Shown here piece after piece: positions 23,301-33,492 of a stretch of DNA of 64,000 nt (the first letter of the stretch is position 1; each line of letters starts with the position of its first letter). Source of the DNA: Artemisia argyi (Eukaryota; Streptophyta; Magnoliopsida; Asterales; Asteraceae); NCBI GenBank assembly GCA_030686995.1, contig CM060693.1, forward strand, positions 113,531,728 through 113,595,727. Reading direction: 5' to 3'. Position numbers and translations under genes: made by a program. The notes under the pieces are model-generated. The model ran no database searches. It saw nothing but the letters and a program-made list of their open reading frames with translations, and was not told the DNA's origin.

Positions 23301-24012
23301 TTGGATCTGGTTTGGGTTATTGGGGTTTATTTTGGGTAGAAATAATAGTAAGGGTCTATTTGGCATTTGTATATAATCACAAGGACCATTTATGTAATTC
23401 TGACAAACATAGGGGCCTGCTGTGATTCTTTCTAAATTTTATTATAAGGACCATTATTGACAAGTTTGAAAATTATAAGGACCAAATTTACAATTTTCCA
23501 AAATTTGAACCCCGAGGACCAAAATTGACATTTTTCCAAAGTTTAGGGGTTAAACTTGCCATTTTGTAAAATCTTTTATCCAAGGACCAAATTTGAACAT
23601 TTTTGAACTTCCAAGGACTAAAAATGATTTTTCATCCAAAAATATCCCACCAGGGACTGAATCTGCCAAAATCTGAAACTCTAGGGACAAATCTTGTAAA
23701 TTTCCAAAACTTTCCAATTTTTCACCAAAGGACTAAATATGACATTTTATGATTTTAAAAGGACCTTTGGTGCTAATTTTCTATATTTTGAATATCCAGG
23801 GACTAGTTTTATAATTTTATGAAAGTCGGGGGACTGAAACTGCTAATTTTGCAAACTTTATACGTTTTTCATCTGTTTTTGCTCATTTTGCATCTAAAAC
23901 ATATAAAACACAATTTTGAAATATTTTCAGTATTTTGATGCATTACTGAGTGTTTTTGTATGTTTTGCAGTTCAGATCAGACCAAAAATGATGAGTGTTT
24001 GAGCACTCATCA
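20335..24012. mobile_element. B: 3.7-kb insertion in Athila-A, LTR-type ends, no coding capacity
   Basis: Comparing Athila-A with Athila-H shows that TTATG at 20330-20334 and TTGTG at 24013-24017 flank an insert absent from H. They are a 5-bp duplication differing by one transition. The insert begins TGATTGAGG and ends CACTCATCA, TG...CA ends as in LTRs. There is no long ORF and no obvious internal direct repeat, so it is best read as a solo LTR of a long-LTR family or a non-autonomous element. Parts (GGGTCGTTATGTCCC near 20436; the CACCCCCTTGGGGTTCTA region near 22488) match 29479 and 31822 in the older element, so the two are relatives. Confidence 0.7.
23388..23860. repeat. Degenerate ~35-bp array of AGGGACTAAA-type units in B
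   Basis: About 13 units can be followed, each starting with a variant of AAGGACCAAATTTGACATTT or AGGGACTGAATCTGCC and spaced about 30-45 bp. No two are identical. Just outside, at 23067-23080, there is a run of 14 G. Confidence 0.6.
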
Positions 24013-24597
24013 TTGTGGAATGAATGTTTGCAGATTTCCTGGAGTTTATAAAACTAAAGAATTAACAAAAACTTTAAGACTCAGTTAGAAAAACAAAACT
24101 CGCAAAATTTCTAGAATTTTGCACATGACGCCGTCAGGAGTTAACTCCTGATGCCGTCAGAAGTGACCTGCAGAAATCTTTACGTTAAGTTTCCGGAAAA
24201 TTTCTTGAAAAACTTATGTCCTACTTCCTGGAAAATCCTGCAAAACATCATTATGACTCGATACAAGCATTTGACTCTAAGAAATACGAATACACATGTT
24301 CATTTAGTATTGTGGCGAATCATGATCAATTTCGTTCTTATAAACAAATTTGGGGTTTCCCCTTACACTTAGCTTTTGCAGAATACGTTTATATGAAGTT
24401 AAAACGAAGTTAAACAACAAAATAAAGCATTTTCACAATTTAGTTTGAAACATGATCTACCAACAATAAAAATAAAGCATGCGTACGGAAGCAAATAACA
24501 ATCAAACAAATAAAAATCACACAAAACATGGGTTGCCTCCCAACAAGCGCTTTTCTTTATTTACGAGTCTTGTAGCTAGACTCATGGTCATGGGTTA
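24013..24597 (-). other. Athila-A region downstream of the protease ORF
   Basis: Non-coding. Contains GGAGTTAACTCC, a perfect 12-bp palindrome near 24137, flanked by GACGCCGTCA and GATGCCGTCA; and the conserved TGGGTTGCCTCCCA near 24531, seen in the sense strand as TTGGGAGGCAACCCA, a motif I associate with Athila-type elements. The same blocks are at 60530-60560 and 60136-60152 in Athila-H. Confidence 0.65.
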
Positions 24598-25539
24598 TTA
24601 CGTGACCTCATCGTTGGTCTCATTCTCTAGGTTATCTCCAATCTTAGTTTTATATTCCGGACCTAGTTGCAAACATTCCTTGTAGAAACCAAGTATTCTA
24701 CTCATGACATAATCTACTCCTCTACGTCTATCCTCATCATTCCTATAATAAATCGCTTGCTTGTGTTCCTTTTATATGTTTGATAGAAGGCGGTATTGTT
24801 CAATCTTATAAGGCATTTGGTAAGAAATCTCATTGTTCTCACTCTTGAATCTAACAATCCATAGGGACGGGTCATAACTCATCTTAGAGGCCTCAACAAA
24901 CAGTTTTCCGAACACTACTTGACTTAGGCAACCATCTATTACCGGACGAGTATCCTCTACTATCACAAAGTCGGTAACATAAGTGAAGTTTCCTACAAAG
25001 ACATATAATCCTTTCACTCTTCCTACAAAGCTGCTCATCCTAATCGTGTCGGGCATCATCCTATACCCAAGTTGCTTCTTCATTACCCAATTATAATAGG
25101 TCCTAGTCATGATGTTTATAGGAGACCTAAGATCGTTATAAGCTTTCCACACATGCATATGCCCAATGTTGCATGGTACGCTGATGTTAGAGGGATCACC
25201 TACTTTAATAAGGGGTGAACCAAGGATGTATGGTGTCTCGGGATCATCGAATAAATCCTTGTGATATTCCCGTTCTTCCTTGGTGGGTAACTTATCAAAG
25301 TACTCTTCTACGTTTTCTACTTTCTCTAACTTTTCTTCCTTAATATCCTCAACTCCCTTAATCTCTTCCCTAGTCACGGTTTCTATCCCAACTTCATCCT
25401 TGTCACTTTCTTCTACATTCTTATCTATTGGCTTAATGGTGACGACATTGACAAAGTGGATGTGTTTGGATGATGAGGGATCCTTAATTTGGATTCCGCT
25501 ACTAGTGTCCCTAGTGTCCTTCCTAGGTGTAGTTAGCAC
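24598..25539 (-). pseudogene. Athila-A protease-region ORF, broken by one stop
   Basis: Starting right after the gag stop, the frame runs 255 codons to a TAA at 24772-24774 and then continues in the same frame for about 57 codons to a TAA at 24598-24600. The N-terminal 110 residues are highly charged (repeated EE/DE/KE). From about residue 112 there is a retropepsin-like segment: ISVPCNIGHMHVWKAYNDLR, with DLR where Athila-type proteases have DLG, then FVGRVKGLYVFVGNFTYVTD and LSQVVFGKLFVEAS. After the stop the reading ends in ILGFYKECLQLGPEYK. I recall close relatives of this segment in Asteraceae retroelement proteins. It is clearly different from the protease-region ORF of Athila-H, although the gag upstream is nearly the same. 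The missing Gly of the active site suggests it is inactive. Confidence 0.8.
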
Positions 25540-26867
25540 TTAGTTGTTGAGGGCTTTCAACAAGTTGTCAATCTTATTGGTCATCTCCGTTTGTTGTTGA
25601 TTAAATTCGGTTTCAAACTTAGCTATTCGAGCTTCTTGAGATACCATAAACTTGGACATCAATCCTTCAAGTTTATTGGTACTACCATAGTTATTGGAAG
25701 GATTGTTGTTGAAAGTACGGTTAGAGGGTGGACCGTTTGGTTGGTAACGATTACGTGGATTGGAAGAATTGTTTTGGGGCATATTTTGGTTTTGTTTCCA
25801 CCTAAGGTTCGGGTGATTTTTCCAAGAAGGGTTGTAGGAATCACCGTAAGGGTTTGGCTCGGGTTTGAAAGTGTACCACTTATCTCCCGCTTCCTCGGTA
25901 CGCGAGGATGCATAGTCCGCAAAAGCTTGTCCAGGGAGTTCTACGCAATCACGAGTGTCATGCGGACCACTACATAATTCACATGAAGAAGTGATTTTGT
26001 TCACTTGGTTTGAAGGCTTAGGAGCTTCGTAAGATTTCATGAGAAATTTGACTTGCTCCTCAAGTTCCATGATCCTACGGTCGGGAGTGCTAGAATTGTT
26101 CGAAGGCAAAGATATTGCCTTGACAGCTTTGTTCAAATCACGGGGATCATTCCAACTTTCGTTGTCATAGAGAGCAAGATCTTCTATGAGTTCCCATGAT
26201 TCTTCCGCACTTAGATCACGTAGCTTGCCACCGGCCGATTGGTCAATGGTTCACCTTGTGGAGAGGTCGATATGGTCATAGAAGATTTGGACTTGGAGCC
26301 AAAGATCTATGCCATGATGAGGGACTTTTTATAGTAAGTCCTTGAAACGAGTCCATGCTTCATATAGAGTTTCACCTTGACGTTCTTGGAACATCAAGAT
26401 ATCATTTCTAAGCTTGGCAGTTCTCCCCGGTGGGAAAAATTGAGCAAGGAAACGAGTGTTGAGATCATCCCATGATGTGATGGATCCCGCGGGTAAACGT
26501 TTAAGCCATTGACTAGCTTGATCATGTAGAGAGAATTGGAATAGGCGTAATCGGGTCGACTCTCTAGTTACAACATCAAGGTCTATGGAATCTACGATTT
26601 TAAGGAAATCCTTGAGATGTTTGTGAGGATCTTCGGAACGAAGTCCATGGAATGCACATCCGCTTTGCACCAACCGGATGGTGTCGGATCGCAAGGGGGA
26701 CACATTGGCTTCTTGAGTGAGCTCAATAGTGTTTCGATAGCCTTGGTGGCTAGGTCGGGAGTACTCTCCTAAAGTTCGGGGCCTAGGAGGTTGGTTTGCT
26801 AGTGGTGGGTTTGTGGGTGGTTTTGTTGTGGTGGGTTGATGGGTTCAAAGATGTTACCAACTTCCAT
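25540..26867 (-). pseudogene. gag: Athila-A gag, broken
   Basis: The ATG at 26865-26867 (MEVGNIFEPINPPQQN) corresponds to the start of the Athila-H gag. A TAG follows after 22 codons in that frame. Recognisable Gag sequence resumes (SPLRSDTIRLVQSGCAFHGL, SQWLKRLPAGSITSWDDLN, FFPPGRTAKLRNDI) to a TAA near 26329 where H has CAA, then a TGA near 26249 where H has CGA, then an open segment of 198 codons ending at 25540. That last part contains the knuckle CELCSGPHDTRDC (C-X2-C-X3-H-X4-C, as in Athila Gag), an Asn/Pro-rich linker and a C-terminal helix. Protein identity to H is high throughout. The stops in the body are explained by C-to-T changes. Confidence 0.88.
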
Positions 26868-27012
26868 GATGTCGGATGGTAAAGGTTACGAACAAAGGCA
26901 CGAAGAAATGAGATAGACTAAAGAATACCTAAAAATAAAAATAAAATCTTGCTAGAAAGGAATCTAACAAGTAGACCTAATAAAAAGAAATCCTAACCTA
27001 GACAATAACTAT

Positions 27013-27031
27013 TCCCCGGGCTGCAGCGCCA
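27013..27031 (-). other. Athila-A primer binding site, drifted
   Basis: The minus strand reads TGGCGCTGCAGCCCGGGGA six bases inside the 5' LTR. It starts and ends like the complement of tRNA-Asp (TGGCGCCGTTGCCGGGGA) but differs at three internal bases and has one extra C. It may be a decayed site or a match to another tRNA. Confidence 0.6.
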
Positions 27032-27037
27032 AAAACT

Positions 27038-28471
27038 TGATACGTGGGGATCGCACCAGGTTTTACCTCTCAAGGGATCTCGAGAAGCTTACAACCCCCA
27101 ACAGGCAGTGTACCTGATTGTTGTAGTAGAGTATAGTGACAAGTACCGGGGGATTGATCGTTCAACTCAGGAATAGTGTCGCTAGGATTAGAAAGTCTAC
27201 TAAACTAGGTCTATAGGTGAGGGATGATTCTTTTTGTGTTTTTATATTTTTATAAAAGCAATTAAAATCTCGGGTTTTGAAGGAGTGGACGGAATTAGTT
27301 GCTAGCCAACTAACCCAATTTATCTAAAGCTACAATCAAAATAAAATAAAAGAAATGAAAACAAAACTATTATACTAATGTGGTGTAACAATAATGAGGA
27401 AAGTTGTGTTTACTTAGGTTTCATTACTCCCTAGATATCTTTTACAGGTTGATAGCTTGTTACAATTGCATGGATGACGGGTCATATTCCTTAATACTAG
27501 TTGTTGGGCCGTGTACAATATTCCATAATTCTATAGGATCCTACTTCACTCATATGTCGAGCCGTTAGAAGCTCCTAACATGGGATCATTAGAATTCTCC
27601 TATGCATTAAATACAGCCAAAAATTGTAGTACACCTCCGATCATGTTTCTTACGATGTTCAAGCAAGTTACCAATGGAAGTCTGCCAGTTTTCTCAAGCC
27701 TAACATCGAATACTATCATTCGTAACAATTATAAACAAACAATCAACCCATAATTAACATCTAGGTTTCACTACATCTAAGCAAACACAAAAGAAATCTA
27801 GCCTAGCATGTTAAATAGAAGACAAGCGTAAGATATAATCAAACAACATATAGACATATTGAATGATTTGAAATAGTACTTATCTTTAATTGAACATGAA
27901 AGATTCAAAGGGTTGAAACCCTTGAAAAAGCTGCAAAATTCGACCTAGGGTTTTTTCCCTCAAAGTTGCACTCTAAAGAATGAAATTTGGAAAACTATAT
28001 ATAGATTTTACAGGGTGACGGCGTCATGTATTAAGTTGTGACGCCGTCAACTCGCCGCCATAATAAAATCGTATTGCCTAGATCTACTTGTGATGCCGTC
28101 ATATGTGATTTTCTTCTGGGTCGTCACTAATACTTGGACCATGACGGCCTTGGGTGACGCCGTCATCTCCAATGCACAAAAACTCTCTGGATCGTCACGT
28201 GTATTTTCCACTTCCACCACTTTTGTAGCTCTTGACGCCGTCATGTAGAAGATCTTGACGCCGTTAGGTACTGTTCCCAGCAAGGAAATTGAGACTTTGC
28301 CGTTTTCTTTACTTTTATGCTCCAAAAACGTCTAAAATGCTTCCTTTTCCAGATTTCTCTCCAAAAGTACCTAAAATGATAAAAGGAGCGATTTAGGGCA
28401 ATATTTGATCAAATAATCATGAATCCGGGCTTAAATGACCCCTTAAAAGCGGTTCACTTTTTGCCTCATCA
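27038..28471 (-). repeat. Athila-A 5' LTR
   Basis: 1434 bp, same ends as the left LTR. Contains CTATATATAG at 27995-28004 and the TGACG/CGTCA palindromes at about 28017-28265, which lie just upstream of that TATA box in the sense direction. Confidence 0.93.
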
Positions 28472-28894
28472 ATAAGTTATTTGGTTTATTAACTTTATGT
28501 GTTTTGAGTTTTCTAGGTCTAGTTATTGATTTTATAGCTTTTTAAGTAGCTTTTATGTACCACTTTAGGCCATTTGAGCATTAGTTTTTGTTTTTAGCTT
28601 ATTTAGTTTTTGAGCTTTTTGGCTTATTAGAATTGCTTATTTTAGTTTAGATTTGCCTTTTAAGTTAGTTTTTAGGTTTCTTATAGCTTATTGGGTTTTA
28701 GCTCTAGCTTATAGTAGCTTATTTGATTTTCAGTTTAGTCCATAAACCTTAAAGTTTCTAAGTATAAACTGATAAGCTTTTCAGCTGTTTCTAGCTTATT
28801 GGTGTATTTCTAAAAATAAGTTCTTTTACAAAAATTTCTAGTTATCAACTTTTTAATAAGTTTCAAAAAGAAATATGCAAAACTAATGGGAAGT

Positions 28895-28985
28895 TGGGGA
28901 AGCCAAGGGTGAGCCAGGCTCGAACCCAAGACCTCTACCTAGCCTCGACCACATTTCATACACCAATACCATCTACGCCCTTAGG
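28895..28985 (-). other. tRNA-like segment with pol III box B
   Basis: On the minus strand GGGTTCGAGCCTGG fits the box B consensus and AGATGGTATTGG lies about 45 bp upstream as a weak box A. No cloverleaf with proper stems is evident. It may be the head of a tRNA-derived SINE or a decayed tRNA. Confidence 0.3.
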
Positions 28986-30049
28986 ACTTCTCTTTCCAAG
29001 GGGGCATTTGATATTTACTTAAACCCTTTTTACCCTTTTTGCTTATCAGCTCTTTTTGGCTTATTCCCAACTTATTTCAATAAGCTGGAACTTTAATTTT
29101 ATTTTTCCTAGATTCCTTATATTCTTAAGTACTTTTCAGTATTTTTTCAGATTTTTATAAAGTTATTTTAATCTTTTAGGACTTTTGGAAATTAAATTTG
29201 CACTTCTAGGGTTAAGTTTTTAGTTTTAGATTTTTAATGCCCGTTAAATTCCCATTAAGTGACTGTTTTTTATTTATTTTGTGTTAGGACTTAATTGTGC
29301 TTTGTTTTCTTGTTTTATGTGCTTATTGTTTGCTTCCTAGTTTACTTATTCTATTTTAGATCCAAAAATATCTTGCTAATTCAATCACCCGATCACGAAC
29401 CGAATTCGATTTTCCATTCACACTTCGTTCGGATATTTGACTCCTCCCAAACCAACCTCTTAACCAGTGTGTTCACGGGTCGTTATGTCCCAACGAGGCT
29501 GAAATTGTATTTTTGAATGTTTGAGTGATCGGGTGATTTAACAGAATGATTAGGAATTTGATTATGGTGATTATACTAAGCAAATATAAAAGAAAATGAC
29601 TTAAACAAGCTATATTAACTATTTCCCGAAACCAAATTAACCTAAAACGTATTTAAACTTAAAAACGCGCGTTTATATTAAAATGAACGTAAACGCGCAA
29701 AATAAAAAGTGAAATGTGAGCAATATAAATCCTACGGATATGAAAATTACTTTTCTAAGATATTAATGATAAAAGAAAATTTTAAGAAAAAGAAAATTAT
29801 TTTTTTGACTTTTTAATTAATTATTTACTAAATAAACTAAATTTAATTATTAAAATTCCTAAAGTTAATTAGAAAAATCTGAAAAATTCTTGTAAAATCT
29901 ATTATACTAAAACAAAGCTAGGCAAATTATGAGATTGAGATAAGCAGTCAAAATAAGCAGACAATAAGAACTGAAAGGTTAAAATAAGCCAAACAAACAA
30001 AGAAGGGTCTTATATTAATTTTTACAAAGAGAAACTGAAAGAAGACCCT

Positions 30050-30165
30050 AGGGCGCATGGTTAGTGATGTTTGTTTGAGTCTGTGTGAATTGGCAGGTTC
30101 CAGGTTCGAATCCCATTAACAACAATTTTTTTGCACTATTTTATTTATTTATTTTTTTTTGCGTT
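30050..30165 (+). other. tRNA-like segment, possible SINE head
   Basis: Box A-like TGGTTAGTGATG and a perfect box B GGTTCGAATCC are about 45 bp apart, after GGGCGCA. A run ATTTTTTTG follows 15 bp later and a longer T tract (to 30161) after that, as for a pol III terminator or SINE tail. It does not fold into an intact tRNA by eye. Confidence 0.4.
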
Positions 30166-32714
30166 CTTTGGGAAAACTTAACAACAGGTAAGACCTAAAA
30201 GATTTTATGAAAACATCTTTTGTTCAAAAACTAAGCAACAAGCTGGAAATGGGCATGTTGGCTTGACAGGTTCACAAAGTAAGTACCAAAAAGAATTTTG
30301 CTTAACCTGTATTAAACTATAAGCTCACACAATCACCCATCTAACATAAATAAGCTAATTTCTTCTTACCACTAATCCTAATAAGCTAAAACAAACTAGA
30401 ATAAACTGATGGGAAAGTCTTGATTAAGCCTTAACAATCATCACAAATTGAACAATAACAAGAACCAACTTAACTGTTCCAAATTAATAAGTTTACACAA
30501 AAGCTAGAAAAAGCTAAGCTAAGGGAAAACATGCAAGGGCAATAAGGGAATTCCTAAATAAGCATTAAGGGGACAGAAATAAGCAGCACATAAGCCTAAA
30601 TAAGCACTAATCTAGCAAAAGTCCTACTGGCTGCAATATGGGTGAAAACAGGACCTAAAAGGGCATATTAGGGGCCATGAAAAGCTATTAAAGAAAAATC
30701 CTAAAAATAAAATAAAAATACTAGCAAGTAGATAAGCAACAAAATAAGAACAAACCAAATTTAAGATAAAACGGACTTATAACGAAGAAATGAAAAATCA
30801 AAAACAGGTTCTGAAATCATATTTTTTTGGACAGCAACAAATACGGCTACTTCGGGCTAGTCTAAAGCTAGTAAAGAAAAATCTACAAACTAAAAAAAAT
30901 AGCATGAAATAGATAAGCTACTAAATAAGATACAAACCAAATTTCATGTAAAACGGACTTATAACGAAGAAATGAAAAATCAAAAACTAATTTGCGGTTT
31001 GGGCTCTTTTTTTGACCTTGAGAAGTCACATACCAGATGTTGGGAACATGCACTATCCTATTTGTGACTAATATGAAGCAAATACAACAACAAACAACAC
31101 ATAAATCCAAATCTATCTTAATTGCCTTTTTGTTGACAGTTAACAAAAAAGGATTTTGAAAAACTTTACTCAATCACTACGAAACTATTGGAAATGGAAA
31201 TTTTTAATCCAAAACAACTAAAAACAAATAACTAAAGCTAAATGAACTAGATTTGTGGGTCAGAAGGTCAAAAAGGGATGCTATCCCAAACACCCCCTTA
31301 ACTTGTCTGTCTAGCCTTTTTCAAAGGAAATTGGTGAATAAGCTTTAGAAACTGAAAGACAGGTATCAAATGAGATGTAATATGGTAAAATAAACATTGA
31401 GGAACCATTAATAAGCCCTAAAAATAAGCAGAGCACAAATAAACAATTTATGCTATACTACAACAGTTAACTATAAATGTATAGAAAACTAAACTCAACT
31501 ATGACAATAAAGCTAAGATATGAATAACAAGCTAGGAAAAACAGGAATAAGCAGAAACAAACTTACAATAAGCACTAGGGAATAAGCAATCTCAATAAGT
31601 TAATAAATGCAAAAGTAGACCGTTTGATCAAAAATTATTCTAATGAGTACCAAACTAGAAGAAAACAATAATAAGCTATCTAGAACTCTAATAAGTAATG
31701 AAATAAGTAGAGATAAGTAGTTAATAAGCACATCTGTAGTAACTTGCAAAAAATGAAGATTTGCTCACAAATGGTCCAAAGCACAGAACAAAGGTATCAA
31801 GGCTCCAAATCACATTCCTATCACCCCCTTGGAGTTCTAAACCAAGGCCTTCCACAGCTTCTTGCATTCTTGATCTTCTTTTTTATTCTTCACTATTTTT
31901 CTTATTTCTTGTATTTTTTTGATCTTAACTAAGAGCTGTTTAAATGACTTCTAAGCTTTTAAAAACTTGCAAATGAGCTCAGTTGAGCTTAATGGAACTA
32001 TGAAACAACATTCTAACAAAAATTATACCAATATGAGAATTTGAATCGAAAATGCAAAATATGAATTTGAACAAATATGGCTTGAAGTTTATACTGAATA
32101 TTACAGAAATTACACTAAGGAAGCTGAAAACAAGCTTTTTAAGCTAATTCTAACATTTAAAAATGAAGGTTACATGAATACGACATTAAATTTTTAAGCT
32201 AAAATTACATTAACTAACTACTCTGGCCTTCTTCCATTCTTTCTTTATTTATATCCTTCAAAAAGGTTCCCTGGTACTTTCCCATCATGAATATCAACCA
32301 TTGGATGGGTTTTGAGTGATCTAAGCCCTTGGATGATTTTGGTGGGAAAAACTATTTATGCCAATTGGGTCTGATAGTGTGTGAGATGAGGGATAAGGTG
32401 TAGGGTAGGGGGTAGTGGAGGTGACAGGTAGGGCAGGTGGTGGGATGTGATGGGCAAGTGGAGGGGAAGGTGGTTTTCCAGGGAGCAGTTTGGGGGAGAA
32501 GGGTGGGTTTGACCGTTTGTGTTGACCCTGGAATTTTTACGAGTAAAAAGGGAATGGGCTTAGGGGAGTTGGGCCATGGGATGGAGTGGACTGGATCAGT
32601 ATTTGGGTTTGGGATTTAAGTTAAGGTTTAGGTTTATTATTTGTAGTACTTAGTATAAAAATAAAGTAGTTAATCTTAATTAGTTTTTATAAAACTAAAA
32701 AAAATATTTTTGTA

Positions 32715-32880
<166 letters not shown>

Positions 32881-33091
32881 GAAAAGGTAACTTTAAAATA
32901 AATAGTTTTAACAAAATAAAAAGTTTTTGACAAAAGGTTTTTGGTTTTTATTTTTAAAAATGATTTTGAAATTAAGTTTAGGGGAAAAGGGTAAATTTGG
33001 GATTTTGGTGTCGGGTGAAGGGCAAAATGGTCATTTTGGGTTAAGGTTAAGGGTAAAAGGGTAATTATGGTTTGTTGTGGATTTCCATACT

Positions 33092-33480
33092 TGTAGGATA
33101 AACATAATTATAACATGTATTGTTCTTGTTATTATGGTTCGAATTCAAGGAAAGAAAGTTGAAGAAAGTTTAGAGAGAGAAATAGAGAATAGGTGGGAAC
33201 TTAGAGAGAGATACAAGAGAAGGTTAGATTAATGAAGAGAAGTTCCAACCCTCTCCACATGTGGAGAGGGGTATTTATAGTTACCTACAGAAAAAGATAA
33301 AAACGCCCACACCCGGGCTGTGGATCAGGCATACAGTGGGTAAAGACCCGTCCTTCTTCCACGATGTTACCTAAACTAAACTAGTATCTAACTAACTAAT
33401 AAACTAACTATGAGCTATCATAATGCTATTACATCATTTAGGTGATCGAGTCTTTTATAGGAATATTCGTATTCCTAACA
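33092..33480 (-). repeat. Copia-D 3' LTR
   Basis: 389 bp. Contains TATTTATA (TATAAATA on the sense strand) at 33272-33279 and the perfect 22-bp palindrome at 33249-33270. Confidence 0.95.
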
Positions 33481-33492
33481 ATCTCCCCCTAA
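33481..33492 (-). other. Copia-D polypurine tract
   Basis: The minus strand reads CTTAGGGGGAGAT next to the 3' LTR. Confidence 0.85.

Larger units (their letters stand above)
17008..28471 (-). mobile_element. Athila-A: Ty3/gypsy element, gag and protease only
   Basis: LTRs at 17008-18418 and 27038-28471 start TGATACGTGG and end CTCATCA. The flanks are ATGAG and ATAAG, a 5-bp target duplication with one transition. Internal order on the minus strand is primer site, gag, a protease-region ORF, a conserved GGGAGGCAACCCA motif region, and a 3' region with two hairpin/polypurine modules. No reverse transcriptase or integrase is present, so it is non-autonomous. Element B is inserted at 20335-24012. 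The gag type (knuckle CELCSGPHDTRDC, tRNA-Asp-like primer site) points to the Athila lineage. Confidence 0.9.

Noticed and set aside
27013..27030. The string CCCCGGGCTGCAG resembles a cloning polylinker
   Set aside because: It is at the exact place of the primer site and fits a diverged primer site; no further vector sequence adjoins.
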